From: Siphonodentalium dalli
Taxonomy: Eukaryota > Mollusca > Scaphopoda > Gadilida > Siphonodentaliidae
Direction of reading: 5' to 3'
Length of the DNA stretch: 64,000 bases
Assembly: GCA_032622095.1 (NCBI GenBank)
Contig: CP136067.1
Coordinates: 126,145,030-126,209,029, forward strand
A program made the position numbers and the translations under genes. Each line of letters starts with the position of its first letter. The stretch's first letter is position 1. Of the stretch, positions 1 through 10,600 are shown one piece after another. The notes beneath the pieces are model-generated. The model saw only the letters and a program-made list of their open reading frames with translations. It was not told the origin of the DNA and made no database searches.

Positions 1-414
1 CATATCATTCTGTATATATGTTATGTTCGTCATCTACATTTTATTTGTTAAAATGTTAATAGGATAGTGGCCGATGTGAGTTGTCAAAACATGTGCCCTG
101 ATCCATCTTTTAACATTATATTACAATAAAAATACGTGATATCACGTGACTTACTTTCAATTAATAAATTCATGCAACTAAATAAGTCGCAAGATCATAA
201 TAGAGTTATTTTCCGAGGTACACTAAGGTATGTGTACCTTGGTAATCCTTGGAATATGTACCTTGGTAAACCACGGTAAGTGTACCGCGCGTGGTAAACC
301 ATTGTAAATGTGCCACACGCTTTCGACTCGTTGTTTTGTAGTACATGTATATACGTACAATGTATTTAAGGACTCGTTAGGTGTGTCCAATCAGATATAT
401 GTGTTTAACTTGGT

Positions 415-606
415 CTAATTACCATACTTACTACATGTATGGTAGTGTTGGTACATAGAATTGTCATAAATACCATAGTGTACTATTCTACACCTCAGTA
501 CACAAATATTCCCAAATGCTTCATCCAATTGTGCACATACACCAAGGTTCGTTGAACATGAGATTGATCCAAAATGTTCCAATTTACAGTTATAAGTTGT
601 ATTCAT
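415..606 (-). CDS. Possible cysteine-rich exon, unassigned
   Basis: This short minus-strand reading frame is unusually rich in cysteine for AT-rich DNA, with spaced Cys residues around NCKLEHFG, SISCST, GVCAQ and ICVLRC. A possible acceptor (TATATCAG) lies just upstream near 625, but it implies phase 2. That does not match the phase-1 end of the stalk exon at 1472, so a direct splice from it is unlikely. I do not recognise the domain. It may be an EGF-like or other disulfide-rich module, or chance. Confidence 0.2.
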   Translation of the reverse strand: MNTTYNCKLEHFGSISCSTNLGVCAQLDEAFGNICVLRCRIVHYGIYDNSMYQHYHTCSKYGN

Positions 607-820
607 GGCATTTATTCCAAGACTGATATATACACTGTCGAATGAAAGAACTGCATGGAAGGTGAAGTCATAACGGAAGGTATTATTTCTGAGTTATGCG
701 GCTTTTTGGCGCACCTTGGTTCACGCAATAATTATATCGACACATTATACTACGGTACTCCAATGCTTTTATTCTATACAGAACACCAAGAAGAAGCCGC
801 CTCATTCCGCTCATCGCGGC

Positions 821-891
821 AATTGGTCCACTCAAAATCGCCGATATCTAAACATGGCGACATCGCCGCGATTTTGAGTGGAACAAATTAG
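821..891. repeat. Inverted repeat, arms of about 22 nt
   Basis: The arm CCACTCAAAATCGC and its reverse complement GCGATTTTGAGTGG enclose a spacer of about 27 nt rich in CGCC and GATATC. Outer bases extend the arm imperfectly. No coding role is evident, and it lacks the CTCG centre seen in the five palindromes described elsewhere. Confidence 0.7.
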
Positions 892-1471
892 TATCCAATG
901 ACCATCGCTACTTCCGTCGACGGCTTTCGCCGCGAATGCTACGAACGCTTCATATAAGGACCTTATTTTTTGGACTTAGTTTTATGTCATAAGCACATGC
1001 ACATGAATTTACATGCAGCAGAGCATATGTCATTGTGCAGTGTTTCTCTGTATTCTGATTCTAAACATTGTGTATGTTAAGTGTGTTGTTGTTAAAATGA
1101 GCATGTAGTTCAATTTAAAGGATTAAAACATGAAATTTATGTGCTTTTTAAAATTTTTTTTTTAAACATTTCTGAAAGATCAATGCTTTTTAACGTTTGC
1201 GACATTTGATATATATGGATCATTGACAATCCGTGATGGGGCATATAGGTACGATCTCATTTTCTTAATGTATACCAATATATATCCTCTTATACTGTCT
1301 GAGTGTTCGCCTTATAATTTTAAGCCATCATGTAAATATTTTATCCCACAATCATACCAACATCCACTCGTTAATCCATTTTAAAACAACATATTATATT
1401 ATGGTTATATAAAAATATATTATTATTTATTGTTGGGGTCATCTGGGCTTGACAATTTTGTCTTAACTTAC
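892..1471. other. Non-coding AT-rich stretch
   Basis: I see no gene or well-defined element here. The text 'atcaatgctttttaacgttt...' near 1180-1290 has a diverged counterpart near 1810-1910, which suggests an old interspersed repeat. The stretch lies downstream of the stalk exon on the minus strand and is probably intron. Confidence 0.4.
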
Positions 1472-1534
1472 CCGGCATTGTAGTCGTGGCTGTCGATGAT
1501 TCTGTCGTAGTTGGTGCAACAGTACTTGGTGTCA
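1472..1534 (-). CDS. Thr/Ser-rich stalk exon of the Ig-domain gene
   Basis: This 63-nt exon sits between a TTTCAG acceptor and a consensus GTAAGT donor on the minus strand. It starts and ends in phase 1, matching the phase-1 donor of the Ig exon at 8777. It encodes about 21 residues, roughly half Thr or Ser, with Pro at the edges (motifs VTPSTVAPTTTE and TATTTMPG). Such a segment is expected to be an O-glycosylated stalk between the last Ig domain and a membrane anchor (GPI signal or transmembrane helix). The anchor exon is not in the window. The small size leaves some chance that this is a coincidence, but both splice sites and the phase agree. Confidence 0.6.
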
Positions 1535-2367
1535 CTGAAACATAAACACTTAATATATTCATCATATCATGTCATTACGTTTAAATCTTTAGACATATCT
1601 GCCATACTGGTCGAAACATATGATGTATGTCGCATATGATGTATGTCATACTGAGCCAAACTTGTGATATGTTTCTGTCGGTTAACATATATTATGTGTG
1701 TTGACTCGGGATACCGGGTGGATGTCATGACGCGGTTGTTGTTTTTATATTTGTATTCTCAACAATGTTTATTTTAAATGTGTTGTTCGATTGAGCAAGT
1801 AGATAATTTAAAAGATCAGCACTCTTTATCGTTTGCGACATTTCATATATGGATATATGAGAATCCATGAATGCGGCATAGGTTCGATCTCATTTTCTAC
1901 ATTATTACCAATATATCTTGCATTCGTTTTTGTGAACAACTATAGATAAAGTTGTTTAATCAAAAAGAAACAAAGCCAAGAATTAAATTTACATTTTTTA
2001 GATATATTTTTTAAATCAGTTTAAAAAGATCAAAATGTGCCAAACCGCACTTAAATTTAGGTAAGAGTGTGTCACATTTATATTGCCTGCGTGTGTATAT
2101 CAGCATCTGAAGTCTAATACTTTCCAAAAACAGAGATATAGGTTATTCATGTAAGTTCACACAACAGTTACTGTAACACATAACATATAACTAACATATC
2201 GCTACATGAACGACACAATGAATGTACCGTATCTGTATGTTAAAGGATCTTGTTTGTTTGCATCACGATTGCCAAATGTATTGTCAACGGTGCTGAAAGT
2301 ACAAAGAAACCGGAAAACAATAGGTTGACAACAAGCACCACACAGAGCTCAGTCCGCTGCTACTCAT

Positions 2368-2427
2368 GACCTACCGCTGCCAGCACCTACACTTAATGAC
2401 CTACCGCTGCCAGCACCTACACTTAAT
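2368..2427. repeat. Two tandem copies of a 30-bp unit
   Basis: The unit beginning GACCTACCGCTGCCAGCACC occurs twice in perfect tandem. It is a simple local duplication with no coding signal. Confidence 0.9.
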
Positions 2428-2469
2428 GGCAATAACTTACACATGTAGTTTAAAGTGATATGAAACACT

Positions 2470-2710
2470 CCCGATGGCGAAATCGTTTTCGTTAGTTTAT
2501 CGCCGATAGAAGCGTCCCGATTCGAGTAGTAAATATTTACAATTTAGCGTAGTTCAGATAATGTTTTCTATGGAGTAGTACGTTCGAATTGCTTGAGATT
2601 TTCGGTGATATTAGTATAATGCTACATGCCTCCAGTTGGCATAGCACCTGAATACTAACTTATCAGTTTCTCGCACCCGAACAAGTACATAATATGTCTT
2701 AGAGCAGTAT
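2470..2710. repeat. Interspersed repeat R1, copy 1
   Basis: The sequence from ATGGCGAAATCGTTTTCGTT to ACAAGTACATAATATGTCTT recurs at 9375-9520 plus 10131-10205. There it is interrupted by a 610-bp insertion, so this copy records the empty site for that insertion. Confidence 0.75.
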
Positions 2711-3232
2711 TTCTTTTCCCTCTATGGATATTCAAATATATAAAGGCACACAATTAGAAGAGAAATGGTATTAGGCAACAAGACATAAGGTTAATTTAAG
2801 CCCTCTCCATTGGCAATTGCGCGGCTCTACTTGACTGCAAGTCATGTAGGATAAATGATAGAGGCAGAAACAGATCCATAGAAGACGAAATATATTCAAT
2901 AAAAACTGGAGGCGAGACAGAGGGACAGAAGAGAATGTCATAATTTGGAGAGGAGATCAGAAAGTACAGAGTGTGATGTGTACCAATGACAATATGTGTC
3001 AAATAGGACCGCGTATCAGTGAAACAAGGACTTATGTACCGTGTAACACTATTTTTGAACCAGTTATCCAATATTATGATTTTTGGACCATGGCACTTCT
3101 CCCAAGTCAGTGGAATAGCAGCACACCCGTTGTGACGCTCTTTATTAGCTACTGTTTTTGTGAAACGAAAATGCTTGACGCTCTTGATTGGTCATACGAA
3201 TTGTTGCTAGTCTGAAGAAAACTCAAAAGTCG

Positions 3233-3394
3233 TTAAAGGTACTCAATCCGATTCGATGGTTCCCATATCACCAGATTTCAACAACATCAACAACAACAAC
3301 AACAACATTTTTTGAAACGCCGATTCAGTTATCTTAATCAATTAATGCCCAAAAATAATGCTAACTTGACAAGAGTCAACTATAGTATAAAATA
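3233..3394 (+). mobile_element. Fragment of a TTAA-flanked MITE
   Basis: It begins TTAAAGGTACTCAATCCGAT and matches the left third of the more complete element at 47354-47803. Homology stops near 3394, where polymerase-B-related sequence begins. A CAA microsatellite (about 3283-3306) lies inside it. Confidence 0.65.
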
Positions 3395-3609
3395 AGGTTA
3401 ATGATGCACCTATTCCGAAGGTTATCCATTGTCTTGCCAAAGCCGGAATTATTTAGTAGCTTGAGGAACGATATAGAGAAGTCGTCATTAGCCATAGAGC
3501 GCTTTTCTGTATAAAAATATATATATGGAGCGAGCCAGCGAGTCTGCCGAAACCTCAATACCCGATGGACCTTCGTCATTTTTAACCCTAATTGAAGGTA
3601 ATATTTCAA
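3376..3609 (-). pseudogene. Polinton/Maverick-type DNA polymerase B fragment
   Basis: About 60 residues match the conserved core of the protein-primed family-B DNA polymerases carried by Polinton/Maverick elements. Visible blocks are KMTKVHRVLRF, WLAPYIYFYTEKR and LLNNSGFGKTMDNLRNR. The last is the motif-B region, where the usual family text is NNSVFGKTMEN. A full polymerase has about 1000 residues or more, so this is a small relic. Nothing polymerase-like continues upstream (higher coordinates), and downstream it runs into a MITE fragment. No integrase, capsid or ATPase partner is visible nearby. Identification of the fold is confident; assignment to Polinton rather than a related linear plasmid or virus is by similarity to what is usual in animal genomes. 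Confidence 0.8.
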
Positions 3610-4429
3610 ATTCGCATAATGTACAACCTACATTTGCTTTCGTACATAACTAGTTTTCTGTGAATTTAACTTTATTTTAATAAATTGTTTTCATCATCCT
3701 TTTACTATATGGAGATAGATCATTAATTTGACAAGTCCTTTTCTCAACAGCAACTGGATATTAATTGTGACTGGAATGTAATTCTTGACGATATTCCTGA
3801 TCAACATAAAATATGTATTCAAATTCACCTTCGTTATCAAGGTCGGACAATTTCAACTCTGCTATTGCAATAAATGGTAATGTGTTCAATTAAACAAGCA
3901 TTGGTTGATCGTACAATTTAGGGTAGATGGCACAGCTTATGTTTTCGAATGTAAAGCAACGTAAACGTTCTGACAAAAGACCTGTCTCCAAATCATGTTG
4001 ACTTGCTATAGTAATCAGTCATTGAAGTTTCAACAAATATAGCCTAAATTTAAACGTTTTTTGTAAAGTTGTAGCTATTGCCGTGGGTTGGCGTCCGTCT
4101 TCCGTGCGTGCGCACACCCCTTGGGTATATTAAGTGGTATTTTGTAAGATCAACCAGTCATTAAGTTGTTTTTGATTAAAGCAGTTATAATACTTAATTT
4201 GAACATGGTATGTATGTTTAGAAAGATGGAAAGCGGTATTTTGTAATATCTTGTTCATGTCCGTACCGAAAACAGAAATATGTTTTTATAATGCGCATGT
4301 GCCAATCGAGCAAATGTTTTTATATATCAGCCTAAATAACACTTAAGTACTGGTGTTTTTCATCAAAAGTTTATCACCCAAGAATCAACCAGTTGATCGT
4401 AACCCCTTACGAATCAAATGTATGAAGAG

Positions 4430-4940
4430 ACGTGCGTCTGTCCGTCCTTCAACAATTTACTTTGGATCACCCTACAAGCCGCATCCCTCTCCGATCATCA
4501 CTAAACTTCATATGGATCTTGACATCTAGATGGGTTCCGTCGATTTTTTCCGAAATTCGCCAGCAGCCATTTTGGATTTCAAATTTTAATCCATCGGCAC
4601 ACCATGAACCCCTCATTTATTGGAGAAATGTTCTGAAAATTTACAGGCATTGTCAGGGTCATCACTAGATGGGAGATATCAAATTTTACCGATTTTCATG
4701 AAAACAATTTCCTCCAGCAGCCAACTTGGATTTTACTCTTTGCATGACAAATCCTTCGGCAAAACCTACATTCCACATCTCTCGTTACTCATCCAAACGT
4801 CATATGATTCTTTGGTGTAACCTCTAGATTAAGCTGTCCAATTCGTCCGAAATTTGATTAAAACATGGGCACCTCGAGCCTATTTGGAATCCACATTTGA
4901 ATCCATCAATCACAGCCTGTAGACCACATTAAGTGGAGAA
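4430..4940. repeat. Degenerate tandem repeat, roughly 165-170 bp period
   Basis: Roughly three diverged units share blocks such as CAGCAGCCAnnTTGGATTT, GAATCCATC and ACATCTAGATG or ACCTCTAGAT. The opening 'gtgcgtctgtccgtcc' resembles the leader of the satellite-bearing elements at 10.9 and 51.6 kb. Open frames in the region come from the repetition and are not genes. Confidence 0.5.
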
Positions 4941-5149
4941 ATTTAATGTTGGAAATGAAATTAATTTCATTTACACAATACAATCCCTTTATTGAAACCT
5001 GTTGACATTCCTTCTTTATCATGCTATTGGCTGCTCTGCATAACATTTTACCCCCCCCCCCCAAGTTAGCAAGCCATCATCATGTCTTGTGTCATCTAAA
5101 ACAATGGCGATCAAGAGTTACGCTTCACGTTTAAAATCAACAAATACGG

Positions 5150-6500
5150 ACGAATTCGTGGACGCTAATGAAAATGGAGACGTGCCCCCAACTGGTTAAA
5201 CACAGATAGCCTCCAACAGCCCACTCGCAAACGCAAATTTGGATAAATTGCACTATACATGTGAACACATTCGATCAAACCGAAATGGGCAGAGTTTGTA
5301 CATTTCGCAACAATGGACACTTCACAAATTACGATTGAAATAATTCTACTTTCGAAAATTGTTTATCGTTGCAATAAATAGTCGAAATCGTCAAGCTAAC
5401 AATTTTCTGCCATATAAACATGCATGTTCACTTGTCTAATGGTATCGGTAGAGGGATATATTACATGGCAAACACAGTTTATGCAGGTGCAAGTTATGAC
5501 ATAGCTATTAGTCCAGGAGATCTGCACCCCACAGGACTTAACTTCACCGACTTATTTTATTTATTAATGTCTCCTCTAATATTTATTGGTTGTTAACAAG
5601 AAAAAATGTGGCCGCAGAGACTCCAGACAAGATGGCGTCCATCATGGCTGTCATATGTTTTATATGCACCAGGCCTCTTTGATCGCCGTTGTAGTCAATA
5701 TGTTATCACACGCGGTCTTGTTTTCCGGTCGATTCGTAATGCTAATATTCAAGTACAACCCTCACAAACTAGCCAAAAATCCGACACCAAAATCCAGTAT
5801 TGCGCCAAGATGTCCTCCGAAATGCGAACATTTGCTATTTTCTGACATTTCACCACGTTTCGTTTGTCTCTGTAGGAACATATGTGCATCTTGGCGTGAT
5901 TTTATACATTTATCGCATAGAAGAGTCACGAACGCACGGGGACAATAATATACATTACTGGCTGGATAGTTTGTCAGATATCACGTTTTCCCAAAATACC
6001 GGTATAATACTGTCAAAGCCGAATCGACGCTAATAATGCGATGTCTGTTTCGAATCAATGAATGCTATTGCTATCGTAAGAACACCCGTGAATAACAAGG
6101 CCGCATGTTATATTACCATTACTATAACGGCGATCAAAGAGACCTGGTGCATATAAACAAAATAGCCGCCATAATGGACGCCGTCTTGTCCGGAGTGTCT
6201 GCGGCCACTTTTTTCTCGTCTCGTTAACAACCGAAAACAATTAGAGGAGACACTAAGAAAGACAATTAGTGGGGTGAAGTTAAGTCCTGGGGGTGCAGAG
6301 GTCGACCAATATCTCCTGGACTACATGTCAATTTCACTCAAACGTATTAAGCCTGCTCGCGCGCGTACCACGCTTTGTTTTTCCAGAATATAACTTTGGT
6401 ATATTCCAAAATCATCCACGAGAATCACGAATAATCTCACCCTCGGGCTAGATATTTGGACCGGACACTCGGCAAGCCACATCCCCAGGTCATGATGGAT
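5150..6500. repeat. Interspersed repeat family X, copy 1 (interrupted)
   Basis: The text from about 5150 (GTGGACGCTAATGAAAATGG) to 5485 and from about 6345 to 6500 matches, in the same order, sequence at 27855-28620. The match is interrupted here by the foldback element at 5510-6322. The right end finishes with GGTCATGATGGATAAT. Confidence 0.7.
5510..6322. mobile_element. Foldback/MITE element with arms of about 230 bp and TA flanks
   Basis: The left arm (about 5511-5735) and right arm (about 6080-6321) are inverted copies. Both carry the blocks GTCCAGGAGAT, AGGACTTAACTTCAC, GTTGTTAACA and GGCCGCAGAGACTCC or their complements. The outer ends read TA-GTCCAGG and CCTGGAC-TA, compatible with a TA target duplication of the Tc1/mariner type or a related MITE. 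About 340 bp of unique sequence lies between the arms and encodes nothing I recognise. It is inserted in repeat family X. Apparent reading frames in the arms mirror each other. Confidence 0.75.
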
Positions 6501-7475
6501 AATAGTATATATGCCAAAACGAAATATGCCGAAATGAGACATCCGTTGGAAGTCCTTTCGTAAGTAAGTTCTAAACAAACACGTATGATTTTTGTCATCC
6601 TGGAAACTGGTTCCTGGACAACCACGACAACTGATCAAAGTAAACGCAAAATCTCTAAAAGTACGTGACTGTAGTGCATTGTCGCCAACAGAGTTTTAAT
6701 CAACCTGTCATAATGGATGGGCCGTCAGGAAAACGACCGCTCAGTGTTCAATGCAGCGTCAAGCCAAGCCATAAATATAAACTCTGTGATGGTTATAATG
6801 CTGACTTTAAAAGGTGCGAAGGTCGACCATGGTATGATTGATCATGGTTAATATCATCAGCGCAGTCGAGTAAGGCGGTAATATCGGTGGTCAAGGTCAT
6901 TAAGGGGGGGGGGGTCCATTATAGCTTAGCTGTATACATACATGTACATCTAGACCATTGTCTAACATGCCACATTGTTAAATTTGCCGTTGGCCATTTT
7001 TTCGTAAATTCAAGTGCTTGGTATCTGGGCAAGTTCTCCACATAGTACCTATATGTTTGTTTCCCTGAAATACCAAATGTCTAGGTACTATGTTTCAAGG
7101 GTGTATTTTCGTCAAAAAACTTTTTGTCAACGTGACAATAGCATCCGTTAACTACAACATCTACAACATGCACATGCGAAGGTTCGCATTGAAAAGCCTC
7201 ATAGTCTGCGAGAAAAAGACTGATATCTGAACCTACATGTACTGTAGAATAAAAAGCGAACTGCTTCCGTTGTTGCATGGACACAGCGTACACTTAATGC
7301 TCGTATCACATAATTATGTTTATGGCAAAACTTGCCTATCTATATAATCCCTGTCATGCGTATCACTACACGTTAAGATATATAATATAGCTCTCAAACA
7401 TTAAATGTTAAATGGGAACTTAGAATACTGCGACAAATCCTAGACTAATGGAAATGTTAATCTTGATCTTGTAAG

Positions 7476-7534
7476 CCAGTGAATTCTCGTATATATGCGA
7501 GGTTCCATATCGCATATATAAGAGAATGCACTGG
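7476..7534. repeat. Near-perfect hairpin, 25-nt arms, 9-nt loop
   Basis: Left arm 7476-7500 and right arm 7510-7534 pair with two mismatches around the loop GGTTCCATA. The arm text GCATATATAAGAGAATGCA also appears at about 12027-12046 and at 41857-41876, the left end of a MITE. This links the hairpin to that element family. Confidence 0.85.
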
Positions 7535-7544
7535 TACAGATTAT

Positions 7545-7727
7545 CTAATACTGCACCAGCGCAGCTTCAGCCATGAAATGGTTAAGTAGGCCTCCAATAT
7601 TATTGTATTTCCCTGACCTGTCAATTACCCATACAAAATGATCAGATGCATCCTTGCCAGAAATGTTATTGTTAATCTCATTCCGTGTAGCCAGAATTAG
7701 TTGACCCTCGTCCCAGGTATATGACAA
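7545..7727 (-). pseudogene. Weak SET-domain-like fragment
   Basis: The frame reads ...FVWVIDRSGKYNNIGGLLNH... This resembles the SET-domain core where a conserved D precedes GRL(I/L)NHS in KMT5A-type or Suv39-type histone methyltransferases. The Arg and the Ser after NH are replaced, and the flanking conserved blocks are absent. If real, it is a decayed fragment in an intron. No splice sites convincing enough to make it an exon were seen. Confidence 0.25.
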
Positions 7728-8089
7728 GAGTTAACATATCTTTGTTATCTATCTTGTTGACTGCATCAGAGTACCGGTATACATATATATAGCAGGCATT
7801 GATATACAATAATATTATATTCTCCCGATAATGATGTGCCATACATATTGTGTGCAATATTTTTATGGCAAATATGATTTAATCTATTTTGCTTCTCTCC
7901 TTATTTGATTTTCAAAAAGGCCTTTTGGTCAACCTGCCAGTGCATAACTCTGACCTGTTTCCGTCATTCTAGTGTGCTACATGTATATGTGATTTTGCTT
8001 ATCCTGACAGTTGTGTGACCTGTTCAGCCACCCACTTACTTATAATAACGAGAGGTGTGCACTCAAGTGCTAGCATACCCAAACCGTGG

Positions 8090-8662
8090 CAAATTCAACC
8101 CGCATTATCCGTAAACCCAACAAAAAAGATTTTTAACTTAAAGAAAAATTCGGACTAATAATATCGATATGGTGTCACAAGAAGCTTGTACAGAAAAAAA
8201 AATTCCAATTGGTTCATATTTGTTAAAGTTATTAACGGAAATTTCTAAGTCAAAATAAGTCGAAAATGAAGTGTAATATTACGAAAAACAGTTTGAGCCT
8301 ATCCCTAGCCGCATCATGTAGAGAAGCATGTATACCAACAATTATGGAAATCGGTTCATATAAATTTTTTTAAAGTTATTAAGTCGGACAGAATTTTTCT
8401 AAGTCAAAATAAGTCGAAAATGAGGCGTAACTTGAAAAAAAAAGTCAGACCGAACCGCAATTAGCATCATGCGGAGAGACCGTCATAAGGAGATTGCATA
8501 CAAAAAATTGTTGAAATCGGTTCATAGTTGTTCGAGTTATGAGGACGGACGGACGGACGGACGGACACGCGGGGGGAGGAGAAACCATGACGGAGAGACA
8601 TACGTACGGACGTACTGACGAAGACGTCGACTATATACCCGCCGACTTCATGTCGGGGGCAT
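8090..8662 (+). mobile_element. Pearl/Helentron-like non-autonomous element
   Basis: Two to three core units of about 150-165 bp (each with AAGTCAAAATAAGTCGAAAA and ATCGGTTCATA) are followed by an ACGG tetranucleotide array at about 8543-8566. A short unique 3' end at about 8635-8662 can form the hairpin CCCGCCGAC-ttcat-GTCGGGGG. This order is the described organisation of bivalve pearl elements, now regarded as Helentron relatives. The 5' boundary near 8050-8100 is uncertain. Confidence 0.65.
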
Positions 8663-8776
8663 AATAATGGGATTTTCTGCCATTTGTTTCAGACTCTGGA
8701 ATGCGTAGCTTGTTTAACATGCTGCACGTCAATCAGACTGATCAGTATATAGAGCTCTGTATATTATGGAACGTAC

Positions 8777-9067
8777 CGTTGAGAACATTAACCTTGGCGC
8801 TCGTGATTTGTAGTGCTGACGTCCGACATACGTATGTACCCGCGTCGTTCATAACGGCGTAGCGTATGGTGAGCGTACTGGCGATTCTACCGGTATTCAA
8901 GGAGAAGTCTTTGTGTATGGACACGCCTCTATATCGGTTGCTTTCTATTTTGTTGCCATCTTTAAACCAATCAATATGGCCGGGAGGGGCGTCGCCTCCT
9001 GTTGCATTGCAGACCAAAACCAACGAGTTTCCTTTCTTTATATATGTCTCCCCAGTTATTCGTATTT
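8777..9067 (-). CDS. Ig-domain exon, Dpr-like second Ig domain
   Basis: This 291-nt exon has a TTTCAG acceptor and a GTACGT donor and is phase 1 at both ends. It encodes about 97 residues forming one complete Ig domain. Visible landmarks are EIRITGETYIKKG (A strand), SLVLVCNATG (B-strand Cys with an N-glycosylation sequon), HIDWFKDG (C-strand Trp), STLTIRYA (E strand), NDAGTYVC (F-strand Cys with the D-x-G-x-Y-x-C corner) and AKVNVLN (G strand). Layout and text are closest to the second Ig of Dpr/zig-8 proteins. The first codon is completed by the last G of the exon at 21491. The product would be an extracellular adhesion module. The general Ig call is firm; the Dpr-like assignment is moderately firm. 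Confidence 0.9.
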
Positions 9068-9374
9068 CTGAAACACAAACCGGAATGGTTCTATAACATA
9101 TGAGAAAAGTTAAATTTGCCATTCTTTTCCCAGGGACGTTGATATACATATAATTTTTGGATATCAAACAGGTTTGCGTTGATGACCCATATCTGCATTG
9201 ATGCATTATATGATATTATACACGAATGTCTTGTATACCACTTGACTATTGGTCGCTTTGAAGTTCCACCTGTTCCTTTTCCCAGGCGTAATAATTTATA
9301 CTGCCGCGGAAAGGGTAGTTATCCGTTATCCAAATTGACAATACACAGAGCCATATTCATTAAATGCAATGAAT

Positions 9375-9520
9375 CCCAATGGCGAAATCATTTTAGTTCG
9401 TATATCGCCGATAGTTGCGTCCCGAATCGAGAAGTAAATATTCACAATTGGGCGCAGTTCGGACGATATTTTGTATGGCGATGTTAGTAGAATGCTATAT
9501 TCCTTCAGTTGGCATATATA
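9375..9520. repeat. Interspersed repeat R1, copy 2 left part
   Basis: It matches 2470-2640, including ATCGCCGATAG, GCGTCCCGA and CCTTCAGTTGGCATA, and continues after the 610-bp insertion at 10131-10205 (CAATACTAACTTATCAGTTT). The split copy defines the insertion exactly. Confidence 0.75.
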
Positions 9521-10130
9521 CAGTCTTATTAAAACTAGACCTAATTTTCATTACTTTCAACTTACGGTCTTGAGACATTCATGGACAAATTTATTTCAAA
9601 CGGGAGAAATCCAACCAATACGCACCAGGCAATAACTCGACCAATCAATAACTGCCTGCAAATCTCATTACCTATTCATATTCTGCCCTCATAGTAATTA
9701 GTCATACAAGCACCGCCCAATAGATCTAAAAATAAGTATTACCGAATGCGGAAATGCTAGATGAAAGCGAGGCTACGCTAAAACAATAGCAGACCTACGA
9801 TATACAAATTATCGAAATTGTAATTAAGAACGTTTTGAAGAAAATTGGTATTGATTCACTGAAGCAAGAACAGGAGTTTATTCTGAGGAGTTTATTAATA
9901 ACCAGAAAAAGGTGTGTTAGCTATTCTTCCTACCGGTTACGGGAAAGGTCTGCCGCATCAAATAACTCCAATCAAAAAGGTAAACAGTGCTATATTTGGA
10001 AACATGAATATTAATGAGCTGTCGCCAGAAGGGAATTTCACGTTCATCGCGCGGAAATGAATTTTAATACCGGTGTCTCTAGACTGAGAGTTGACTGTAA
10101 GGAAACCTCGATCTAGTTATTACTAGACTG
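9521..10130 (+). mobile_element. Non-autonomous DNA transposon with 9-bp target duplication
   Basis: The ends read CAGTCTTATTAAAACTAGAC and, in reverse complement, CAGTCTAGTAATAACTAGAT. They form imperfect terminal inverted repeats of about 20 bp. GCATATATA flanks both sides (9512-9520 and 10131-10139), and comparison with the uninterrupted copy at 2470-2710 confirms insertion. The interior contains CCAAT-box-like motifs (about 9640-9720) and a fragment of a RecQ-like helicase. It therefore looks like an internally deleted derivative of a larger element that carried or captured a helicase gene. A 9-bp duplication fits the Mutator-like group, but the superfamily is not certain. Confidence 0.8.
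9814..9961 (+). pseudogene. RecQ-like helicase fragment with Walker A motif
   Basis: One frame (about 9814-9898) reads KKIGIDSLKQEQEFILRSL, and the next frame (9905-9961) continues EKGVLAILPTGYGKGLPHQ. Together these are the Q-motif/motif 0 region and the Walker A motif of RecQ-family helicases, where GYGKS is usual. Here the Ser/Thr after Lys is Gly, and one frameshift separates the two blocks, so it cannot be functional. A possible donor (GTAAAC) lies about 20 nt downstream, which suggests a first exon retained by the transposon. Confidence 0.75.
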
Positions 10131-10600
10131 GCATATATACATGTAGAACCTCAATACTAACTTATCAGTTTCACGCACCCGAACAAGTACGTAATATGTC
10201 TTTAAACATGAATCATTAAACATCAACATGTCCATATATGCATATGCTGTCACCTGTCGTCTGTTGATGTCTTGAATTTTAAGAGTAATTAGTTTTAAGA
10301 CAATTATGTTGATATACATGTAGGTGTGCGATTCTTTGTGAACTGGTGTTTATTTGGAGTAATTAATCTTTGACTTAAACTAATTATTAGTTTGTATTAT
10401 GCATATCGTCTTTTTACTAAAATAGCAGGTGGTCTACAATTATAGTTGGATGTTGGTATACGTCTCCCTATAAACGGACTACTAATGGTCTTTCCATAGC
10501 TGTCAATATAATATATATTAGCAAATATATTCTACCAATCAGCGACTGAGCCGGTCGCTAACTGCTGCATTGACAATTATTTTTTCACCATAATTTTGAA

